Part shown: positions 1-4,972 of the stretch, in pieces | How the letters are laid out: each line of letters starts with the position of its first letter | Position numbering within the stretch: the first letter of the stretch is position 1 | Assembly: GCA_012800625.1 (NCBI GenBank) | Contig: JAAZIY010000020.1 | Location: forward strand, 1-5,732 | DNA from: Lentisphaerota bacterium | GTDB lineage: Bacteria; Verrucomicrobiota; Lentisphaeria; Oligosphaerales; Oligosphaeraceae | DNA length: 5,732 nt | Reading direction: 5' to 3' | The notes under the pieces: model-generated | Database searches by the model: none | Seen by the model: only the letters and a program-made list of their open reading frames with translations | What the model was told of the DNA's origin: nothing | Made by a program: the position numbers and the translations under genes

Positions 1-323
1 AACACGACGTCCTTGTTGGTCAGCGTGCCGCCCAGCCAGCGCTCGCACATAAAAGGCATACCCAGACGCTCAGCAGTGCTCTTCAGGCATTCCTGAGCCT
101 GGCGTTTGGCGCCCACAAAAAGGATCTGACCGCCATCGGCGGCGGTCTGGCTGAGAAATTCGCAGGCTGCGGCCAGCAGATGCATGGTCTTTCCCAGGTC
201 GAAGATAGTGATACCGCTACGCGTACCATACACATATGGCTTCATCTTCGGGTTCCAGCGACGCGTCTGATGTCCAAAATGGACTCCGGCTTCCAGCAGA
301 TCAGTAATGGTAGTCTTTGCCAT
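1..323 (-). CDS. rpsB: 30S ribosomal protein S2, N-terminal part (cut by window edge)
   Basis: S2 is a component of the small ribosomal subunit that sits at the head-body junction and helps recruit S1 and mRNA. The minus strand reads 107 codons from ATG at 323 and runs off the left edge without a stop. The visible protein begins MAKTTITDLLEAGVHFGHQT and continues with RRWNPKMKPYVYG, GITIFDLGKT, ILFVGAKRQAQ and ERWLGGTLTN, which are the S2 hallmark segments in their usual order. Full-length S2 is usually about 230-300 residues, so well over half lies outside the window. The start is supported by AAAGGAA (331-337), 7 nt upstream, and by the family's usual N-terminus. The gene is GC-rich compared with the DNA upstream of it. 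In most bacteria tsf follows rpsB, but that side is not visible here. Confidence 0.97.
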   Translation of the reverse strand, partial: MAKTTITDLLEAGVHFGHQTRRWNPKMKPYVYGTRSGITIFDLGKTMHLLAAACEFLSQTAADGGQILFVGAKRQAQECLKSTAERLGMPFMCERWLGGTLTNKDVV

Positions 324-394
324 CTCATGCTTCCTTTCATGGGCATGATAATGTTTTGCCAGGCGTATTCTAGATTTGCTCCGGAAACCGCCCT

Positions 395-436
395 CGAAAC
401 ATTATATAGGGTTGTTGTGTGGCAGGCTTTTCTTAA
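395..436 (-). promoter_or_regulatory. Probable rpsB promoter (-10 box TATAAT)
   Basis: On the minus strand a perfect TATAAT lies at 406-401, which would put transcription start near 394 and give a leader of about 70 nt before the rpsB start at 323. No good TTGACA box occurs at 16-18 bp spacing; the bases there read AAGCCT. The assignment therefore rests on the -10 box and its position. The leader contains GGCG and CGCC segments that could pair, but I cannot say whether they form an S2 autoregulatory structure. Confidence 0.45.
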
Positions 437-525
437 GGAGCAAGAAAATACCTACAAAGGAGAAACAATAAATATAATGCTTGCAGAAAGAAAAACAAAT
501 CAAGGAAATACTTTTAGCAAAAAAG

Positions 526-543
526 CGAATCGGACGAATCGGA
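526..543. repeat. 9-bp tandem duplication in the intergenic region
   Basis: CGAATCGGA occurs twice head to tail (526-534 and 535-543), followed by a further CG. It lies in AT-rich DNA between the rpsB promoter and the transposase remnant. Roughly 437-634 contains no convincing gene: open frames there are either antisense to rpsB or have no recognisable protein character. The repeat may be an operator or a simple slippage product. Confidence 0.5.
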
Positions 544-634
544 CGTATCATTTTAAAGTCCCAAAGTTAAACGGGGTCAATATTTGGTGTTGTCCGGAAT
601 GTGGCTGAAAAATTTTGGCAATATTTGCAATAGA

Positions 635-691
635 CATCTTGCCCCTTAATCTAAATGAGATTCAAAATCATAAAAGAAAGGGGGCAAGATG
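635..691. repeat. Inverted repeat covering the transposase RBS and start codon
   Basis: CATCTTGCCCC (635-645) is perfectly complementary to GGGGCAAGATG (681-691), an 11-bp stem with a 35-nt loop. The pairing extends by a few more bases if one G is bulged. The right arm contains most of the G-rich ribosome binding site (AAGGGGG, 678-684) and the ATG at 689 of the transposase remnant. In plus-strand RNA begun upstream of 635 the stem would hide the translation start. Some insertion sequences use this arrangement to block expression from outside transcripts. The pairing is visible in the sequence; the regulatory role is inference. Confidence 0.6.
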
Positions 692-1475
692 CAACATGAA
701 ATTAATTCCGCTTTGTTATTTGTTAATTCAGACAGAGGATTTTCTTTCGACGGGCTGGTTTTGCGTTTGCAGGAGGTACTTCAACAGAAAGGCTATCGTG
801 CTATTCTTGAACTGATCATCACACTGGTGCAGGACAAACTTTTCAGCAAGTTGCTAATCGAGAATGGTCTTCCTCACCTAAATTGTCCGTGTGGCTTCGG
901 TGAGTTCTACCGCCACGGCGTGGAATAAAAACTGACGCAGCCTGACTTTGTGAAAGACACATTCCTAACTGTTGGTTTTCTTCTTAAAAAAACCATTTTT
1001 CAGAAGAAAATTACTTGACAATCAAAACTAACAAATTGCTTAACTCCATATAACTGTTTTAATTAACCCTAATACGGAGTTGGTAATGGACGCTTTGGAA
1101 ATTCACCATGCGGGACGCTGACAGGTGGAAAAGGGGATTTCAGAACAGGTTTGCTTCCTCCATTTGAACCGGGTGTCATCATCCATCGTTATCAAAGTCG
1201 ACTTTGATCTTGCCATGTCAATCACAGCTCACAATCTATACCGCCTGCTGGCCATAGAACTCAAAGGCTATGAACAATGTCAGGGGAAAACCCTTTTCAA
1301 CAAGTTCATCGACGACATGGGCAGTATCAGATATAGCAAGGAAAATGTGGAAATACTACTGAAAAAGAAGCAGGGCTTGTCTTTGCTGTTGGAAATGATG
1401 AATAAGTTTGAAGGACAAAAAGTGCTCTGGATGGAAAATCGAAGCCTGGCTTTTTCAGATGCTCTAATTTCGTGA
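689..1475 (+). pseudogene. Decayed transposase (DDE-type), N-terminal zinc-ribbon part and C-terminal part
   Basis: A degraded transposase gene can be followed through three frames. The first piece runs from ATG 689 to TAA 926 (79 residues) and contains a possible zinc-binding segment, CPCGFGEFYRHG. The same frame continues past that stop to LTVGFLLKK near 988. A one-base loss in the A7 run then moves the reading to NHFSEENYLTIKTNKLLNS, and a second lost base near 1045 moves it to HITVLINPNTELVMDALEIH. TGA at 1119-1121 stands where a tryptophan would fit, in GR(W)QVEKGISEQ. The frame then stays open to TGA 1473, with LHLNRVSSSIVIKVDFDLAM and NLYRLLAIELKGYE, which I recognise as the C-terminal style of a DDE transposase family. 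The remnant is only about 260 codons and lacks a visible stretch after the zinc segment, so an internal deletion near 930-975 is likely. The exact IS family is not settled. Confidence 0.7.
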
Positions 1476-1484
1476 AATTAGAGC
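1461..1484. terminator. Perfect 11-bp hairpin spanning the transposase stop codon
   Basis: GCTCTAATTTC (1461-1471) and GAAATTAGAGC (1474-1484) are perfect complements separated by 2 nt. The stop codon TGA (1473-1475) of the transposase remnant lies in the loop and right arm. No T-run follows, so it is not a standard intrinsic terminator in either direction. It may end or stabilise the transposase message, or be part of the element's end structure. The hairpin is certain as sequence; its role is not. Confidence 0.5.
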
Positions 1485-1631
1485 CGACTTAAAACCGTGA
1501 AAATCTGTGTTTATCGGCTTTCTGCCGTTTTAATTTGGCGGTTGGCTAATGTGTTTGACAACGGAATTTGGCATGGTTTTGACATTTTGCCAGACCACAT
1601 TTGTTTTTATTGTTTTTATCAAAAAACATTC
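1485..1631. other. Gene-free spacer between transposase remnant and palindrome array
   Basis: I see no supportable gene here. The stretch holds a weak short hairpin followed by T's (CGGC TTTCT GCCG TTTT, about 1515-1531) that could be a minor plus-strand terminator. It also has an AT-rich palindrome TGTTTTT ATCA AAAAACA just before the array. A right-hand end of the decayed insertion sequence should lie in or near this spacer, but I could not define its terminal repeat with confidence. Confidence 0.4.
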
Positions 1632-1789
1632 GTCGACTCAAGCCGGCGTAAGTTCGTAGTTCAAGCATCAGCTTGCGTTGTTCTCCGTCGGCTTTAGCCG
1701 GCGTAAGTTCGTAGTTCAGACTTCAGTCTGCGCTCTTAGCAAGCTTGAGCTTGCGTTGTTCTCCGTCGGCTTTAGCCGGCGTAAGTTCG
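1632..1789. repeat. Palindromic repeat array, left part
   Basis: The array has three modules, each with a short palindrome plus linker. A (30 bp) contains CGGCTTTAGCCG. B (23 bp) contains CAGACTTCAGTCTG. C (25 bp) contains CAAGCTTGAGCTTG. The order here is A (1632-1661, degenerate palindrome), C (1662-1686, also variant), A (1687-1716), B (1717-1739), C (1740-1764) and the first 25 bases of another A (1765-1789), where the intron begins. A complete A-B-C period is 78 bp. All modules share a stem with a TTNA-type centre and a CG-containing linker, as in dispersed intergenic palindromic (REP-like) families of other bacteria. No REP-associated transposase is present in the window. Confidence 0.85.
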
Positions 1790-1865
1790 ATCGGATGGGG
1801 CAACGGGGATTTCGCCCCGCGCCCTTCCACACCACCGGACATGCGGTTTTCCGCATCCGGCGGTT
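1790..1865 (-). ncRNA. Group II intron domains V and VI
   Basis: Domain V occupies 1865-1832 (34 nt): AACCGCCGGATGCGG, an AAAA loop, then the complementary arm with a 2-nt GT bulge. The CGC catalytic triad, typical of group IIC instead of AGC, is present at C-G-C in AACCGCC. Domain VI follows, with stems GGGC/GCCC and CGGGG/CCCCG around a CGAAAT loop, and an outer GGA/TCC pair. An unpaired A at 1796 is 7 nt from the intron's 3' end, the usual spacing of a branch-point adenosine. This is my own folding by eye. Confidence 0.85.
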
Positions 1866-1889
1866 GAACAGCACCGGCTTGTTGTCCGG

Positions 1890-3167
1890 TTAAACTTGCC
1901 AAGGTACAATGAGTCCGTATCTGGTCAACGTTCGATTGTTTAGCGCTTTGTGCATTCCCGGTGTCTTCGCCATGCGCCAAGCGCCTCGTGACGCTTTCGC
2001 AATCATCAGGAGTTGCCCTTTTATTCCGAGTGCAGCCAATTTCGCCATTCTGCCTGCGGATGAGTGCCAGCGGATCCAGAAGCATTTTCTCATATGCCGT
2101 CGTATCCACCCACTCAAGCTCTCGACATTGCGTCTGTTGGTCGCGATTTGGAAATAGTTCCACCAGCCGGTAATGAATCTTTGCCATTGGTTCCGGAGTT
2201 GGTTGCTCGTCAAGTTTTGCCGAGCGTCCCATAGTTCCCGAACTTTGTCTTTCATCCTTTCGACTCGTTTGTTTTCGACTTCCATTTCTCCGTCGGAATG
2301 TATGGTAATTCCCAGATAGGCCGTGTCATCACTTAATCCGAACTTGCTTTTATCCCGATTGACGGGAATTTTAAGGTTTTTCTCGATCCATTCGACAATG
2401 TCTGACAGAATCCGTTCCGCAGCGCGTCGGCTTCCGGCGTAGATGGCCACATCATCCGCATATCGGGTGAACGGCAATTGTCGTTTTTCCAATTCACGGT
2501 CGAGTGGTGTCAGATAGATGTTCGCCAGCAAGGGGGACAGTAGTCCTCCCTGTGGAGTTCCTTTTGTCCGTTTGGTTCGTTTCCCATCCTTTTCCACCAT
2601 AGGGGTGGTCAGGAAGCGTCCAACGAGTTTGAGTATTCGTTTGTCGGTTACCACTTTGCGCAGTTCTCGCATCAGGATGTCATGGTTGACTTCGTCGAAG
2701 AAGCTCTTCAAATCAATGTCCACCACCCATTTCTTTCCCGATTGCACGATGTTCCGTGCCTCCCGTATCGCATCATGTGCGCTACGCTCGGGACGAAAAC
2801 CGTAACTGCGGTCGCTGAACAGGGGTTCCCAGCGGCTACTCAACACTTGATGGACAGCTTGTTGGATCACCCTGTCCTGCACGTTCGGGATGCCCAGTTT
2901 GCGTATGCCACCGTTTGCTTTCGGTATTTCGACAGCCCGGACTGCTCCCGGAATGTACGTTCCTTGCAGAACTTTCTCCCAGATGTCCTTGCCGTGTACC
3001 CGAAAGTGCTCTTCTGTCGCTTTGACATTCATTCGGTCGATTCCAGAGGCGCCGTTGTTTGCCTTTACAGCATCCCACGCCGCTTTCACGTTCTCATTGC
3101 TTGTAACCTCCTCCAGGTTCGGACCTGGTGTGATTCCTTGCTTTTGTTCGTTACGCACGTCTGACAT
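1890..3167 (-). CDS. ltrA: Group II intron reverse transcriptase/maturase (class C)
   Basis: This multifunctional protein helps the intron RNA fold and splice, and copies it into DNA at new sites. Using 425-residue numbering, the RT domain shows IPKANGGIRKLGIPNVQDR (82-100), SYGFRPERSAHDAI (121-134), motif A DIDLKSFFD with catalytic Asp152, TPQGGLLSPLLANI (204-217) and YADD (236-239), followed by the thumb/maturase segment RFITGWWNYF (330-339). The C-terminus, RGAWRMAKTP to GLIVPW, is the short type usual for IIC maturases; no HNH endonuclease domain follows, in keeping with hairpin-directed insertion. I chose the ATG at 3167 because GGAGG (3178-3174) lies 6 nt upstream of it. An in-frame ATG at 3173 directly abuts that ribosome binding site and is unlikely to be used. 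All catalytic residues are present and the frame is unbroken. The stop lies 24 nt upstream of domain V, in the usual domain IV position. The symbol follows the common family name. Confidence 0.95.
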   Translation of the reverse strand: MSDVRNEQKQGITPGPNLEEVTSNENVKAAWDAVKANNGASGIDRMNVKATEEHFRVHGKDIWEKVLQGTYIPGAVRAVEIPKANGGIRKLGIPNVQDRVIQQAVHQVLSSRWEPLFSDRSYGFRPERSAHDAIREARNIVQSGKKWVVDIDLKSFFDEVNHDILMRELRKVVTDKRILKLVGRFLTTPMVEKDGKRTKRTKGTPQGGLLSPLLANIYLTPLDRELEKRQLPFTRYADDVAIYAGSRRAAERILSDIVEWIEKNLKIPVNRDKSKFGLSDDTAYLGITIHSDGEMEVENKRVERMKDKVRELWDARQNLTSNQLRNQWQRFITGWWNYFQIATNRRNVESLSGWIRRHMRKCFWIRWHSSAGRMAKLAALGIKGQLLMIAKASRGAWRMAKTPGMHKALNNRTLTRYGLIVPWQV

Positions 3168-3705
3168 GTTCATCCTCCGTTTCCGAAACTACGGTTGGCA
3201 CCAGTTTCGTCGCCACGGATCCACCGTTTTGACACCACCGGCTCGCCGGCCCTCGCAGGGAGTTCCCCCCCCTGGTTGTTTCAGCGATTGCGCCGCCCCA
3301 ATAGGCTTCGTTGACGAGTTTGTCCATCGTTGCGTTTCCTGTTCTTTAGCCCTTTGCTCCTCCGCCTTTCAGCGGAATCTTCGCTACTATGGCCTCTGCT
3401 GATTTCTCCGTCGCTCTCACGATGGAGACCTCCCCGGGTAAGGTGCAAGAACTTAATTGACCCGTGCCGCCGGACTCTACATGACGTGTCTTTCGGTGAC
3501 TGTTGGATTTCGCGTTTACTAGCACGCTCATCGCCCACGTCCTGCCTCACTGTCCGTTCGTATACCTGCGGTCGTATCGTTGCCAGGGCTTCCTTCGCCT
3601 GATGCCCTCACGGACACCTGCTTGCCTTTCGCTACTCTTGTTGTCACTCAATGAGTCCTCAGCCTCGCAAGAGGAGAGGATAGTTCTTGCCCATGCCGGG
3701 CGCAC
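3168..3705 (-). ncRNA. Group II intron 5' RNA (domains I-III and start of IV)
   Basis: These 538 nt between the intron 5' end and the maturase start have no supported protein of their own; open frames here have the composition of structured RNA. They should hold the exon-binding sites, the domain I scaffold and domains II-III. Landmarks are GTGCG at 3705-3701, GGTGTCCGTGAGG (about 3621-3609), and TACCCGGGGAGGTCTCC (3440-3424) followed by the ATCAGCAGAGG segment. TAGT, the complement of the last exon bases ACTA, occurs more than once, so I cannot say which copy is EBS1. Confidence 0.8.
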
Positions 3706-3833
3706 TAGTCCAGACTTCAGTCTGCGCTCTCCGCAAGCTTGAGCTTGCGTTGTTCTCCATCGGCTTTAGCCGGCGTAAGTTCGTAGTTCAGACTTCAGTC
3801 TGCGCTCTTAGCAAGCTTCAGCTTGCGTTGTTC
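3706..3833. repeat. Palindromic repeat array, right part
   Basis: This is the continuation of the array interrupted by the intron. It has the last 5 bases of the split A module (3706-3710, TAGTC instead of TAGTT), B (3711-3733), C (3734-3758), A (3759-3788), B (3789-3811) and a final C (3812-3833) that lacks its last three bases. The A-B-C period of 78 bp is kept. Copies differ only at a few positions, for example CTCCG against CTTAG at the end of B, and GAGC against CAGC in C. Without the intron the whole array would be about 286 bp. Confidence 0.85.
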
Positions 3834-3842
3834 AAGTTGTGT

Positions 3843-4794
3843 ATGGATGAAATAGCAATTGTCGGAAAACAATTCCAGCTGACCGAGGGTGAAAAAAAGC
3901 TCACCGTTGTCCAGGAAGTCCAAGACCGGAAAGTGAGGTGCGATGTGGAAAAAGAGATATCAAACACTTTTGCGCTGTACAGCCCGGTCGCTTACAAGAC
4001 CTTCATAGGGGCGCTTGCCACTTTTTTTGAGCACGAATGCCCGCAGCTGGGTGGAAGCAGAACCCGGGGAGTGCTGGTTCGCTAAATTCAAGCGATAGTT
4101 TTCAAGTTTTTCCCGGAAACCACGCATTTGTGTTCTGGCCAAACGCCTTGGGTTACAGTTGCAGCGGCAGACAAGGGGGCGTACGGCAAATCCATACGCA
4201 ATACAGAGTTGGTGCCTGTGATACTGGAACTGGTTCAGGAAAATGATACCGCTGACAGAGCAAAGGGCAAAAAAAACTCAGAGAAATGAAAAAAGAAGCG
4301 GTTGCCAAGCTGTGTACACAGACTTATAAGCAGCAAGGCTGCCTGACAAGTGCAGAACTAGCGGTTTTGCTGAAAATTCCTTACACCAACTGCTGGAAGG
4401 TACATTAAAGAATACGAAAAAGAAAATCGAGTGGCGCTGCCTAGGCATGGAACTGTTCATGACATGGGGCCAACGCTGACCCACTAGAAGATGATCATTG
4501 AAAAACTGTACATTGAGCAGAAGACGGTTCAGCAGGTCATTCGCGAAACACATCATTCAAGCAAAGCCATTGAGAGATATATAACCTCTTTTAAACAGGT
4601 TCTAATGTGCCTTAGCAAGGGAATGTCGCGGGAAGAGACTGCCTTCGCAGTCAAAAAGTCTATAAGGCTAGTAAACCAGTACGTTGAGATCATTGATGAA
4701 TACAAAAGCCAAGGTTATATTCTACAAAGATCTCATGGAACTGGAGGTGGAAATGGAAACTGCAGTAGAGTTTTACGAGCCTTATTACCGATAA
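3843..4794 (+). pseudogene. DUF1670 family protein, decayed
   Basis: DUF1670 proteins are helix-turn-helix-rich proteins of unknown function, often found in mobile or repeated contexts. The sequence can be followed from ATG 3843: FIGALATFFEHECPQLGG, then TAA (4083-4085), then FFPETTHL and AYGKSIRNTELVPVILEL in the same frame. A lost base in the A8 run (4269-4276) shifts the reading to REMKKEAVAKLC and LTSAELAVLLKIP. An extra base near 4379-4385 shifts it back to GRYIKEYEKENR and LPRHGTVHDMGPTLTH. TAG (4485-4487) then interrupts before KMIIEKLYIEQKTVQQVIRE and SKAIERYITSFKQVL. The visible length is about 285 residues, which is near what I expect for much of the family. The true N-terminus may have been lost where the palindrome array begins, because no ribosome binding site precedes 3843. 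After about 4698 the frame runs on to 4880 without family character. Four separate lesions make a functional product very unlikely. Confidence 0.8.
4696..4794 (+). other. Short overlapping frame at the end of the DUF1670 remnant
   Basis: In a different frame from the DUF1670 remnant, ATG at 4696 begins 32 codons reading MNTKAKVIFYKDLMELE, then VEMETAVEFYEPYYR and TAA (4792-4794). The composition looks protein-like: acidic, with alternating hydrophobic residues. It could be the real DUF1670 C-terminus after another frameshift, or the first codons of a translationally coupled second gene of the same element that is now truncated. No strong ribosome binding site is seen. Confidence 0.35.
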
Positions 4795-4928
4795 GGGTGA
4801 AAATGCATAAACATGGCGTGAAAATGTCCAGTAGAGGTCAGGTGTCCTTATTTCCTAAGCATTATACAGGCAGACTGTAGAGGCAAGCAAAGCTAAAATG
4901 TACTCCGCCAGTTTTTTTTACCCTGAGT

Positions 4929-4970
4929 AGGTCTTTGTGTGCTTGCGCATGCAGCCCTGCTGTAAGACCT
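4929..4970. repeat. Inverted repeat next to the stop of the TIM-barrel-like gene
   Basis: AGGTCTT (4929-4935) is complementary to AAGACCT (4964-4970) around a 28-nt GC-richer loop with smaller internal palindromes (TGCGCATGCA, GCAGCCCTGC). It begins 2 nt downstream, in gene sense, of the stop codon at 4975-4973. No U-run follows on the minus strand; an A8 run comes a few bases later. It may be a weak or factor-dependent 3' end signal. The rest of 4795-4972 has no gene I can support. Confidence 0.35.
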
Positions 4971-4972
4971 CC

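Larger units (their letters stand above)
1790..3705 (-). mobile_element. Complete group IIC intron with maturase ORF
   Basis: This 1916-nt retroelement copies itself through reverse splicing and reverse transcription. In its own sense it starts with GTGCGCCCGGCATGGGC at 3705 and ends with CATCCGAT at 1790. The start, the internal segment TACCCGGGGAGGTCT (about 3440-3426) followed by TCAGCAGAGG, and the domain V sequence all resemble the group IIC intron of Oceanobacillus iheyensis as I remember it. Boundaries are confirmed by the host repeat: removing 1790-3705 rejoins TAAGTTCG to TAGTCCAGAC, matching uninterrupted copies of the same unit. No target duplication is seen, as expected for group II introns. 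The insertion point lies 5 nt downstream, in intron sense, of the palindrome CAGACTGAAGTCTG, fitting the known preference of IIC introns for sites after a stem-loop. Both the ORF and domain V are intact, so activity is plausible. Confidence 0.95.

Noticed and set aside
180..608. Plus-strand open frame of 142 codons
   Set aside because: The first third is antisense to rpsB and the rest crosses the rpsB promoter region with no recognisable protein character or good ribosome binding site.
976..1010. AT-rich hairpin (TTTTCTTCT / AGAAGAAAA, with a second inner stem)
   Set aside because: It lies within sequence that reads as transposase coding (FLLKK, then NHFSEEN) once a lost base is allowed. The pairing is probably a by-product of A- and T-rich codons.
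1015..1046. TTGACA followed 17 bp later by GCTTAA, a possible plus-strand promoter
   Set aside because: The -10 match is poor, and TTGACA falls in the reconstructed transposase coding segment (LTIKTNK).
597..1606. AATGTGGCTG-like left end and CCAGACCACATT-like right end as terminal repeats of the decayed transposon
   Set aside because: The matching part is short and needs a gap, and no flanking target duplication could be found.
1723..2232. Minus-strand open frame of 169 codons crossing the intron 3' end
   Set aside because: It overlaps the maturase C-terminus in another frame and runs through domains V-VI and the palindrome array, so it is a shadow frame.
1909..3164. Plus-strand open frames opposite the maturase gene
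   Set aside because: They are antisense to a clearly recognised reverse transcriptase and have no independent support.
3281..3602. Several open frames on both strands in the intron 5' region
   Set aside because: They overlap each other in the structured domain I-III RNA and show no protein family features.
1632..3833. CRISPR array
   Set aside because: The repeats are palindromic modules with near-identical linkers, not identical repeats separated by unique spacers, and no cas gene is present.
4797..4826. Direct repeat GTGAAAATG (4797-4805 and 4818-4826)
   Set aside because: A single pair of 9-bp words in AT-rich DNA is not enough to suggest iterons or an operator.
927..4916. Inverted pair AAAAACTGACGCAG (927-940) and CTCCGCCAGTTTTT as ends of one large element
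   Set aside because: 12 of 14 matches are expected by chance many times among all pairs in a window this size, and no target duplication supports it.
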